This document shows, piece after piece, positions 25,112 to 32,532 of a stretch of DNA of 64,000 nucleotides (position 1 is its first letter; each line of letters starts with the position of its first letter). The translations under genes and the position numbers were made by a program. This DNA is from Mucilaginibacter sabulilitoris. GTDB lineage: Bacteria; Bacteroidota; Bacteroidia; Sphingobacteriales; Sphingobacteriaceae. The notes beneath the pieces are model-generated. The model saw nothing but the letters and a program-made list of their open reading frames with translations, did not search any database and had not been told where the DNA came from. The stretch covers positions 186,001 through 250,000 of the forward strand of contig NZ_CP139558.1 of NCBI RefSeq assembly GCF_034262375.1, given 5' to 3'.

Positions 25112-26188
25112 TTATAAAGAATGATTTAGTACCTGTGCCTCTTCATAAGTATTGGCCAGCTCCATTTGCTGATGCACCTGGCTTACTACAGTATAGGCAT
25201 TCCCAATATCGAGCCCAACTGCCTGATTAGAATGACCCGGGCCACACCATTGTGCCGAGCGTAAACAATACCCTAAACTGGCCATATTCTCGGCCGTGTC
25301 CGGAACAACAATATCCAGTACACCGTCAAATTCATTTTTAAAGCAATCAACCAGTTCGGCGTATTTGGCGCCGCCGCCTACCAGGTACAGGGTATCCGCC
25401 TTTTCAAAATCGCTGTCTATAAAAGCTTTCTTTAACGTTGGCGATAATATCTCATCATAATAATTGGCCAGGTGGTTGCGCCTGATATCAATAAGGTCTT
25501 TCCGTTTGCGATCCAAAACTATTTTTCCATTCTGAAAGCTTTGGTTAACCATGTGTTCATTTTTCATACCCAAATTATAGCTTTTGCTTAATTCGGCATG
25601 CAGGTTATTAACAGCATAGCGTAAACCAGAAACACTCATGCAGGTACGGGTAATTAGCCCGGTATCCATACTTAAACCTGTTTCGCAGGTTCCGTAGCCC
25701 AGGCTCACAATAAAAAAGTTACCCTGTTGTTTCAACCCTTTACGGACAGCCATAATGCAGCCTAAAATTTCGGGCATTACTTCAACGTGGCGTACGGTAA
25801 GCTGTATGCGTTTGTGCGCATTGCTGGAGTAGGTATCGGCGTTAAATTCAATAAATATATCGCGGGGAGTAAAAAAGTCAATGGCCTGCTGCTTGTAAAG
25901 CTCATAAGTGGTGTAAGGGAACCCGGTAGTAAGCACCAGTTCGCCCGACTTGGCCCCGGAAGCCATCAGCAATCCGGCTTTGGCCAGCAACTGATAATCT
26001 GCCTCTGCCGGCGAACTGTTCAGGTTGCGGTAAGGGGCATAACCCTGGGTAAGCGCCAAATCGCCGATCAGATAACCTGCGCCCGCTTCATAAAGCTGGA
26101 TGCATTTTTCGGGATCAGAAACTACATTTATTAAAGGCTGGTTATATCGTTCAACAACGCTGGGAATACTTAGAGATTTAAAGTTCAT
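25112..26188 (-). CDS. Actin/ParM-like ATPase-fold protein, apparently circularly permuted
   Basis: A 358-residue protein with actin-like motifs in an unusual order. Residues 7-42 (SIPSVVERY ... YLIGDLAL) match the segment that normally follows phosphate-1 in archaeal and plasmid actin-like proteins. TTGFPYTTYELY (87-98), HVEVMPE (134-140), a phosphate-2-like hairpin VSLGYGTCETG (161-171) and the adenosine motif YLVGGGAKY (268-276) follow. The phosphate-1 hairpin, GLDIGNAYTVVS (325-336), is at the C-terminus after a short linker CGPGHSNQA. The N-terminus and the upstream frame hold no phosphate-1. The usual phosphate-2 Asp is Ser162. There is no ParR-like partner next to it. The fold is fairly sure; function unknown. 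Confidence 0.72.
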   Translation of the reverse strand: MNFKSLSIPSVVERYNQPLINVVSDPEKCIQLYEAGAGYLIGDLALTQGYAPYRNLNSSPAEADYQLLAKAGLLMASGAKSGELVLTTGFPYTTYELYKQQAIDFFTPRDIFIEFNADTYSSNAHKRIQLTVRHVEVMPEILGCIMAVRKGLKQQGNFFIVSLGYGTCETGLSMDTGLITRTCMSVSGLRYAVNNLHAELSKSYNLGMKNEHMVNQSFQNGKIVLDRKRKDLIDIRRNHLANYYDEILSPTLKKAFIDSDFEKADTLYLVGGGAKYAELVDCFKNEFDGVLDIVVPDTAENMASLGYCLRSAQWCGPGHSNQAVGLDIGNAYTVVSQVHQQMELANTYEEAQVLNHSL

Positions 26189-26338
26189 AAGGAATAGTTT
26201 GTCCCTAAAATATTCAACGGCAATGAATATGATATTAACCCGATAAGAATTTATTGTTAAACTTTCAGGTATTTTATTTAACCTTTATTATCTGTAATGC
26301 TTCCTGAAAATTTATTCTGTACTCAATTACATTAACTA

Positions 26339-26887
26339 TTAATCAACACTGCATTCTGCAGCTTTCAATAAATCCAATACTTCGGCCCATGACCTAACCC
26401 GCTGATGATGTGTAATATTTGCATTATGGGCAGCATTAAACATGATGGTAACCCCTTTAAATTTATCTAAATTCTTGGGGTGGTCATCTATCATATAATC
26501 GGCATTGATAATGCTTTTATCTCCGCAAAAAACAATGTTGTTCCAGGCTATAAACGGAAAATGTTCCTGCAACCATTCATATTTTTCGGGTAACGACAAT
26601 GGAAACTCCATAGCTGCCGATACGATATAAATTTCAAAATCCTTCATTAATTCCTTTATAGTCTCAACCGCGCCCGGTATTACAGGAAGGGTGCGGAAAA
26701 AACCAGGCGAGAGGATGAAATTGCGTATGGCGTCTTTTTCCGGAAAACCCTCTCCCTCGGGCTTACCAAGCATTTGTTCATACGGAATGTTAACACCATA
26801 GGCATTATAATACCATGTTAAATAGTGCGCGTCGGTATCGGCCAACACACCGTCCATATCTACAGCAATTCTTTTTAATGTTTTCAT
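26339..26887 (-). CDS. 5'(3')-deoxyribonucleotidase (NT5C-like HAD phosphatase)
   Basis: A 182-residue HAD-superfamily enzyme of the 5'-nucleotidase type C family. Motif I is DMDGVLAD (Asp10, Asp12), motif II falls in IVSAAME and motif IV is YMIDDHPKNL. These enzymes dephosphorylate deoxyribonucleoside monophosphates and help balance dNTP pools. The gene is divergent from a DeoR-type regulator, with an array of TTGCAA repeats between, so regulation by that protein is likely. Cytosolic. Confidence 0.85.
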   Translation of the reverse strand: MKTLKRIAVDMDGVLADTDAHYLTWYYNAYGVNIPYEQMLGKPEGEGFPEKDAIRNFILSPGFFRTLPVIPGAVETIKELMKDFEIYIVSAAMEFPLSLPEKYEWLQEHFPFIAWNNIVFCGDKSIINADYMIDDHPKNLDKFKGVTIMFNAAHNANITHHQRVRSWAEVLDLLKAAECSVD

Positions 26888-26888
26888 A

Positions 26889-26956
26889 TTGCAATATTAT
26901 GCAATATATTTCAAATAATTGCAAATTAAAATTCACAACATTGCAACAATTTGCAA
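26889..26956. promoter_or_regulatory. TTGCAA operator array
   Basis: TTGCAA occurs at 26889-26894, 26919-26924, 26941-26946 and 26951-26956, with ATGCAA at 26900-26905. That is five sites in 68 bp, all between the divergent deoxyribonucleotidase and DeoR genes. TTGCAA is itself a palindrome. Such clustering suggests cooperative binding by the adjacent DeoR-family protein. Confidence 0.5.
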
Positions 26957-26971
26957 TTCTGATTTTATTTC

Positions 26972-26979
26972 TATATTTG
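26972..26979 (+). promoter_or_regulatory. -7 element of the deoR-type gene
   Basis: TATATTTG, with TTTG at 26950-26953 (18-bp spacing). Transcription should begin at about 26984-26986, essentially on the start codon at 26983, so the mRNA may be leaderless or the true start slightly further in. Confidence 0.5.
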
Positions 26980-26982
26980 CCT

Positions 26983-27732
26983 ATGCTAAAAGCGGAGCGA
27001 CTTCAAAAGATAGTAGAGCAAATTGCCAAAGACAATAAAGTTATTCTTGACGACTTGAGCAGGCTGCTTAACGTATCGACAGATACGATAAGGAGGGACA
27101 TTAAAGAGTTATCTGATAAAGGCTTGTTGAAGGCGGTACGGGGAGGGGCAATTATAGGTTCGCCGGTGCACCCCCATTTTAAAGAGCGCCAGAACATTGA
27201 TACACAACATAAAAAAGTTATCGCTCAAAAGGTACTGTCGTTTATTAAACCCGGCCAGGTGATTTTGGCAAATGCCGGCACTACAACAACCGCCGTTATG
27301 GAAGCGCTGCCCAGGGACATCTCCCTCACTGTTATTACCAATAGCTTTCCCATTGTATCTGTTTTAGAGGATTTCCTTAATGTAAATGTATTTTTTATTG
27401 GCGGCCAGCTTAACAAGCACAGCTTTTCAACAACTGGTTACGAAACCATCGAGGCCATCCGTAATTTCAGGGCAGATATATGCCTGCTGGGTATTTGCAG
27501 TATCGACTTAAAACTTGGAATTACAGGTTTTACATACGAAGAGAGTTTGATTGACCGCGCTATGATCGAGACATCAAAATATGTAATAGCCTTATCTACC
27601 TATGAAAAAATAGGAGCATCTGACCCATATTATGTATGCGCTGCCAATGCCATTGATGTAATCATTACAGAGAAAGACCCATCCATAGCCGACCTGACAG
27701 GTTTTAAGGATGCGGGTATCACAATTAAATAA
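26983..27732 (+). CDS. DeoR/GlpR family transcriptional regulator
   Basis: A 249-residue regulator from ATG 26983. A longer in-frame start at 26815 would lie inside the divergent gene and is rejected. Residues 1-57 are the DeoR helix-turn-helix (VILDDLSRLLNVSTDTIRRDIKELSDKGLL). The effector domain is the DeoRC sugar-phosphate isomerase-like fold, with ANAGTTTTAVMEAL and ITNSFPIVSVL. Such proteins usually sense phosphorylated sugars. It is divergent from the deoxyribonucleotidase gene, so a deoxyribose or nucleotide link is plausible but not shown. It converges on the AraC gene with a 5-bp gap. Confidence 0.9.
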   Translation: MLKAERLQKIVEQIAKDNKVILDDLSRLLNVSTDTIRRDIKELSDKGLLKAVRGGAIIGSPVHPHFKERQNIDTQHKKVIAQKVLSFIKPGQVILANAGTTTTAVMEALPRDISLTVITNSFPIVSVLEDFLNVNVFFIGGQLNKHSFSTTGYETIEAIRNFRADICLLGICSIDLKLGITGFTYEESLIDRAMIETSKYVIALSTYEKIGASDPYYVCAANAIDVIITEKDPSIADLTGFKDAGITIK

Positions 27733-27737
27733 GTACG

Positions 27738-28709
27738 CTATTTAAGCAGCTCCCTGGGTGTTATGCCAAAACGCTTTTTAAAAGCACGCTGAAAATGCTG
27801 CGGATGTGCGTAGCCCAGCTCATAAGCAATGGCAGAAATATTTTTCTCTCCCTGGTAAATAAGCCCTTTCGACGCTTGAAGCCGCTCCTCCTGCAAAAGC
27901 CCGAAAACACTGGTATCAAACACCTGCTTAAAGTACTTTTTTAGTTTAAATTCATTTAAACCGCAAAGTCGCGAAAGCTCAGCCAATGAGGGCGGATAGC
28001 TCAGGTTATTAAGCAATATCTCGCGGGCATAATAAACTTTTTCAAGATCAGTCTTAGAAATGGCTGCCTCCTTTACCTCATAACCGGTAAGCACCTCGCA
28101 TTGCCGGCAAAGCAGGTCCATTACTTTAGATTCAAAATACAGCTTACGCAGGCTCAGTGGCGAGGGACAATCCCAAAATGAATCAAAAAAGTATTTCATG
28201 TGCTTACTGAACCCATTTGCAGGCGAATGCAGTACAAAGGGTTCGCCTTTTGCTATTTTTTCGGCAAATGGTGCCAGTTCCGGAACATAACTGTCAAACA
28301 GGCTCATCATTCTTTCGGGAGGGATATGTGCCGAGAATATGCGATGAGTACCCGCCCCTTCCAGGCAATTCCTTTCGATGGAATACGGGTTGAACAAAAT
28401 ATTATGGTATCCTTTTTTAAAACTATATTGTTTTAACAGCCCTTCGTTGGTTTGGCTGATACTACCTTCCAGCATAAAATTCATTTCAACAAGCGGCCTG
28501 TTGTTGAAATGCTCCATCGGCCTGGTTCGCCCGGTGGTGATCATAGTGCCATCAATTATGCCCATACCATCCGTAATTACCAATTTCAAATGGCCTTCCC
28601 GATCAGTCATGGGTGTTTTAAACTCCTGAACAACCCCCTCCGGAACTTTCAGGATTTTCTCCATGCTGAATTCAGTCAGCGTCTCTTTTTGATCATTCCG
28701 GTTACTCAC
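27738..28709 (-). CDS. AraC family transcriptional regulator
   Basis: A 323-residue regulator. The C-terminal 100 residues are two AraC helix-turn-helix motifs (SLAELSRLCGLNEFKLKKYFKQVFDTSVF and ISAIAYELGYAHPQHFQRAFKKRFGITPREL). The N-terminal 200 residues are a sensor domain of the type seen in PchR-like AraC proteins. It is divergent from the flavin monooxygenase gene at 28829 (about 120 bp apart), which is the most likely target. Confidence 0.9.
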   Translation of the reverse strand: MSNRNDQKETLTEFSMEKILKVPEGVVQEFKTPMTDREGHLKLVITDGMGIIDGTMITTGRTRPMEHFNNRPLVEMNFMLEGSISQTNEGLLKQYSFKKGYHNILFNPYSIERNCLEGAGTHRIFSAHIPPERMMSLFDSYVPELAPFAEKIAKGEPFVLHSPANGFSKHMKYFFDSFWDCPSPLSLRKLYFESKVMDLLCRQCEVLTGYEVKEAAISKTDLEKVYYAREILLNNLSYPPSLAELSRLCGLNEFKLKKYFKQVFDTSVFGLLQEERLQASKGLIYQGEKNISAIAYELGYAHPQHFQRAFKKRFGITPRELLK

Positions 28710-28828
28710 TGGATAATATTATTTCATTAATGGTACAAATTAATCCTTTAAATGCCCTGTTCTGCAATAGCCAACCAGCAGTTTTGCATAAATAAGCAGG
28801 CACATTAAACAAATTTAATTGAATAAAA

Positions 28829-30523
28829 ATGGAATTACATAAAAAGGTACCCGTATTAATAGTTGGTGGCGGAATTTCTGGCTTAACGGCGGCCTTATTT
28901 CTTTTAAAACATGGCGTTACCCCGTTATTGGTTGAACGGCACCGGTCAACCTCAATTCATCCCCGGGCCAGGGGCTTTGATGTACGCAGCATGGAGCTTT
29001 ACCGCGAACTTGGGTTAAGCGAGCCGATACGCAAGGCCGGCGAAGCCCTGGCACCAGGTTGGGGAATCCTCACCGGCGTTTCGCTGGCAATTGCCTTAAA
29101 AAACAAAAAACCAAGAAAAGGTGAGGCTGTCAGTTCGCCCAGTGAAATGAAGGGATTGGGGCAGCTGAAAAAACTTAGTCCCGAAATGGCGGCACGCTGC
29201 ACCCAAGACCTGTCAGAACCTATATTGCTGCAAGCTGCGGAAGAAAGGGGAGCGGAAACATGCTTCCACACCCAACTGCTCTCGTTTACACAAAATGAAG
29301 ACGGGGTAACAGCCATACTCAGAAACAGGGATACGGGTGAACAGCAAACCATACAGGCAGATTATATGATAGCTGCCGATGGCGCCAATAGCAGTATCCG
29401 CGAAGTTTTAAAGGCCGAAACCACTGGCCCAGGTGCATTAGGGAACTTACTGAATATTTATTTTGAGGCTGATCTTACCGATTTTGTGCGCGGCCGCGAA
29501 TTTAGTTTGTTAAGAATTGACGATGCCGGCATAAAAGGTTTACTGGCATCCATCAACAACAGCGACCGGTGGGTATTTCATCTGCACTATGATGTAACTA
29601 AAGGAGAACGCCCTGAAGACTTCACCCATGAGCGTGTTATTACCATTTTACAAAAAGTAATTGGTTTGCCGCAAATAAGTATCAGGATCGTCAGCATATT
29701 ACCCTGGCAGCCGACAGTAAAGGTGGTAACCGAAATGCAGCATGGTCGCATATTTTTGGCCGGCGATGCTGCCCATGTCATGACGCCCTATGGCGGCAAA
29801 GGGGCCAATACCGGTGTGCAGGACATACATAACCTTGCCTGGAAACTGGCGGCCGTTATACAAGGAAAAGCAAACCCGGCCCTGTTGCATACTTACAGTA
29901 CCGAAAGGCAACCGATAGGCCGGTACAATGCGGAGCAATCCGGCAAAATGACCAACGAATATGGGCTGATAAAACGTATGAACTTTACGTTTTTGGGCTC
30001 ATTTCTAACCGTAATGCTCATCAGCTATCTGCGGCTTCAAAAATTATTCCCCAAAACTCCTGTTTCGCTTTTGGGTAACTTGCTCGGTTTACCCGTATAC
30101 CGGTACTCGTCGCCAGCCATAACCGACGGCGATTCTTCCACCAAAGGCTATATTAAAGTTGATGCGCTTACAGCTCAACCCGGCACCCGGTTTCCGCATT
30201 TATGGATAATGCACAAAGAGGAAAAAATATCCACTCTCGATCTCCTCGGAAAGGGTTTTGTATTGTTTACCGGCATTGATAATATCTATTGGAAACAGGC
30301 GGTTATGGCTGTAAACAAGGAGCTGGACATAACTCTATACAGTATTGGCGACAATGCTGATCTGATTTACACCGATAAACCCATTCAGGATACCCTACAG
30401 ATTGCTGATACCGGAGCCGTGCTGGTAAGGCCCGATGGTTTTGTGACCTGGCGGTGCAAAGAACAGACCGCGGCATCTCCGGAAAAACTCTCTGCGGTTT
30501 TGAAACAAATACTGGGTTGTTAA
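28829..30523 (+). CDS. FAD-dependent monooxygenase (PF01494, phenol-hydroxylase-like)
   Basis: A 564-residue flavoprotein hydroxylase. The N-terminal Rossmann motif is VLIVGGGISGLTAALFLLKHG, the second FAD motif GRIFLAGDAAHVMTPYGGKGANTGVQD, and the C-terminal region has the thioredoxin-like fold of phenol hydroxylases (VLVRPDGFVTWR). Such class A monooxygenases hydroxylate aromatic compounds using NAD(P)H and O2. The gene stands alone, divergent from the AraC regulator, and is followed by a cluster of palindromic repeats. Substrate unknown. Confidence 0.88.
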   Translation: MELHKKVPVLIVGGGISGLTAALFLLKHGVTPLLVERHRSTSIHPRARGFDVRSMELYRELGLSEPIRKAGEALAPGWGILTGVSLAIALKNKKPRKGEAVSSPSEMKGLGQLKKLSPEMAARCTQDLSEPILLQAAEERGAETCFHTQLLSFTQNEDGVTAILRNRDTGEQQTIQADYMIAADGANSSIREVLKAETTGPGALGNLLNIYFEADLTDFVRGREFSLLRIDDAGIKGLLASINNSDRWVFHLHYDVTKGERPEDFTHERVITILQKVIGLPQISIRIVSILPWQPTVKVVTEMQHGRIFLAGDAAHVMTPYGGKGANTGVQDIHNLAWKLAAVIQGKANPALLHTYSTERQPIGRYNAEQSGKMTNEYGLIKRMNFTFLGSFLTVMLISYLRLQKLFPKTPVSLLGNLLGLPVYRYSSPAITDGDSSTKGYIKVDALTAQPGTRFPHLWIMHKEEKISTLDLLGKGFVLFTGIDNIYWKQAVMAVNKELDITLYSIGDNADLIYTDKPIQDTLQIADTGAVLVRPDGFVTWRCKEQTAASPEKLSAVLKQILGC

Positions 30524-30576
30524 AGATATTCTTATTCGGCAATGTGGAAAGCACTTACATTTTGGACGTAGCCCAC

Positions 30577-30673
30577 CTGTCATCCTGAACTTGTTTCAGG
30601 ATCTCACAGAATGTTTAGGCCGCTTGCTGTAAATGACTTGTTAATGGGATGCCGAAACAAGTTCGGCATGACT
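30577..30673. repeat. Palindromic repeat unit A
   Basis: GTCATCCTGAACTTGTTTCA (from 30579) and the inverted counterpart GAAACAAGTTCGGCATGAC (ending about 30672) form the two arms, each able to fold into its own small hairpin. It is the first of three adjacent units with the same TCATCCTGA-type ends. Confidence 0.75.
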
Positions 30674-30707
30674 TCCTTTGTGTTTTGGTGTGGCTAATCT
30701 GTTATCC

Positions 30708-30775
30708 TGAGCCCCGTCGAAGGATCGTGCGTTGCAGGCCCACTCACCATGCTTCGACGGGGCTCAGACTGACGG
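30708..30775. repeat. Palindromic repeat unit B
   Basis: TTATCCTGAGCCCCGTCGAA (from about 30711) pairs with TTCGACGGGGCTCAGACTGA (ending about 30772). The end sequences resemble those of units A and C and of 6410-6480. Confidence 0.75.
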
Positions 30776-30789
30776 CCGCCTTTAAAAAA

Positions 30790-30877
30790 ATTTGTCTTCC
30801 TGAACGACAGTGAAGGATCTATTTTGCTGCTGCTTAGTTCTACAATAGATCCTTCGTACCTCAGGATGACAAATTTT
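30790..30877. repeat. Palindromic repeat unit C
   Basis: TTTGTCTTCCTGAACGACAG (from 30791) and CTCAGGATGACAAATTT (ending 30876) are the outer arms. AGTGAAGGATCTATT and AATAGATCCTTCGTA form the inner arms. The unit abuts the 3' end of the phosphodiesterase gene (stop near 30899) and could also end that transcript. Confidence 0.75.
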
Positions 30878-30898
30878 TTATTTCGTTATTGAACGGCT

Positions 30899-32440
30899 CT
30901 ACTTTAACTCCCGTGTTACGCTGGTGTAATCGGTATAAATGTATTTCCCTAATAGGGTACGGTGCAGCATCAGCTTGTAAGTTCCCCAAGAGCTTTTTAC
31001 TTCGGTTTCTACAATATCTTTTGTTGCTTTTGAAGGAGCGGTTGCAGGTGCCTTTTCATTTAACAGTTCATACACTACCCGTCCATCCATTTGCGGAGGT
31101 ACAGGCAGGTGCAGCAAATGCAATACCGTGGGGGCTATATCAACATTTGAAGTTGGCAGTTCGCTTTCATAACTTTTTTTAAAATCGGGCCCTGAGGCAA
31201 GTAAAGCGATATGTACCTCGTACGGACTAAAACCGCCGTGACCTGCAACACCGCCCGAAAAACTTGTACCCGCATAGCCAAATTTATTTTTGCGGTCGTC
31301 CCAGTTACCTCCGGTCAATATATCTCCCGAGCGGGTGGGGTGGTCCCAGTGGATGGATTCAAACGAAAGTGTTCCTTCGACCCAACCTTTCAAATCGCCC
31401 TTTTTTGTACCTTTTGTAAACACCGGACCAACATTTTTTTGCTCCTGTAAAACAGCTACTATCTTTTTTATGGTTTCTTTATCGTGGTTTTTTACATAAA
31501 TAGCGCCATCGGCCATTACTACATCGTCCGATAATATATCTTTTTTCAAACCTTTAGCAATCAGCAAACTTACCACATTGCTGCCACCGCCAGCATGACT
31601 TATAAAACCATGATCGGCCGAAATAATGATGTTATAGTTTTTATCCAAATGTTTGCTTTTCAATGAATCCAGGATCCGCCCAAACTCATGATCAACAGAT
31701 TTAATGGAAGCCATAGAAGTTTCGGCACCTATACCATCTTCATGCGCGGTACCATCAGGGTCTGAAAACCAGATAGCACTTACTTCAGGGCCATCGGCTG
31801 CCAGACCAAAATGTATCAGCGCGTCGGCTACCCATTTGTGCTGGGCGGTATTGGGTTTTCCATGCTCGGGAATTGGACCTACTGCATCTACAACGGTATT
31901 TTTAAACGATTCGGGCAGTATCATTGACGGATTAACAATAGCGCCACCGCTTACCTTATGGTTTTGCAGCAAAGCCTGTCCGGTTGAACCCGAACTAAAC
32001 ACCATCATGTGTTTGCCTGCGGCCTGCAGCAACTCACCCAGTGGCGTAGCCGTAAGCAGTTTTCCTTTTGTAGCCTTGCTGATGAGGTTCAGCGCCTCAG
32101 CTTCGCCGGTGTTTAGCCCTTTCAGTTTGTCCACTTCAGGAAAATACACGGTATTACCCATCAAGCCGGTTTTTGCCGGATAGCTCCCCGTTGAATATGC
32201 CGATGAATTTACACGGGTTACTGTTGGGTACACACTGTGATGTTGCTTGCCATATGAGCCTTGTTTGCTAAACGCGTACAAATTCGGCATTGCTTCAGGA
32301 GTAATGTAATCGGGCCGCAGGCCGTCAAAGAAAACTATGATTGTTTTGGTAGCTTTAGATTTCGACTGCGCATTTGCACCTGTTGTTATAAAAAGTACTG
32401 CAAGAGCTTGCAGTATTATTGCTGTTGATTTCTTGAGCAT
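30899..32440 (-). CDS. Exported type-I phosphodiesterase/nucleotide pyrophosphatase-like enzyme
   Basis: A 513-residue protein with a signal peptide (ending about residue 24, TTGANAQ). The alkaline-phosphatase-fold core has VFFDGLRPDYI (metal Asp39) and YPTVTRVNSSAYSTG with the nucleophile Thr75. ISADHGFISHAGG and HGGFSPYEVHIALLASGP provide the remaining metal ligands. It belongs to the type-I phosphodiesterase family (PF01663), which acts on nucleotide or lipid phosphoesters. It is downstream of the gamma-glutamyltransferase gene on the same strand (92-bp gap). Periplasmic; substrate unknown. Confidence 0.88.
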   Translation of the reverse strand: MLKKSTAIILQALAVLFITTGANAQSKSKATKTIIVFFDGLRPDYITPEAMPNLYAFSKQGSYGKQHHSVYPTVTRVNSSAYSTGSYPAKTGLMGNTVYFPEVDKLKGLNTGEAEALNLISKATKGKLLTATPLGELLQAAGKHMMVFSSGSTGQALLQNHKVSGGAIVNPSMILPESFKNTVVDAVGPIPEHGKPNTAQHKWVADALIHFGLAADGPEVSAIWFSDPDGTAHEDGIGAETSMASIKSVDHEFGRILDSLKSKHLDKNYNIIISADHGFISHAGGGSNVVSLLIAKGLKKDILSDDVVMADGAIYVKNHDKETIKKIVAVLQEQKNVGPVFTKGTKKGDLKGWVEGTLSFESIHWDHPTRSGDILTGGNWDDRKNKFGYAGTSFSGGVAGHGGFSPYEVHIALLASGPDFKKSYESELPTSNVDIAPTVLHLLHLPVPPQMDGRVVYELLNEKAPATAPSKATKDIVETEVKSSWGTYKLMLHRTLLGKYIYTDYTSVTRELK

Positions 32441-32532
32441 AGTATTTTGAGTGCCCTTTTAGGCACGATGGCAAAATAAAAGCACCTGTATTACTTTATT
32501 GTTAACCCAGCGAAAAGGCTTACGGCCGTCAG

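Noticed and set aside
26815..26982. Upstream in-frame start for the DeoR regulator (305-residue version).
   Set aside because: The extra residues lie inside the divergent deoxyribonucleotidase gene, cross the TTGCAA array and precede the promoter; the DeoR fold starts at MLKAERL (26983).
30541..30898. CRISPR array.
   Set aside because: The repeats are inverted, differ in sequence and lack uniform spacers; no cas genes are present.
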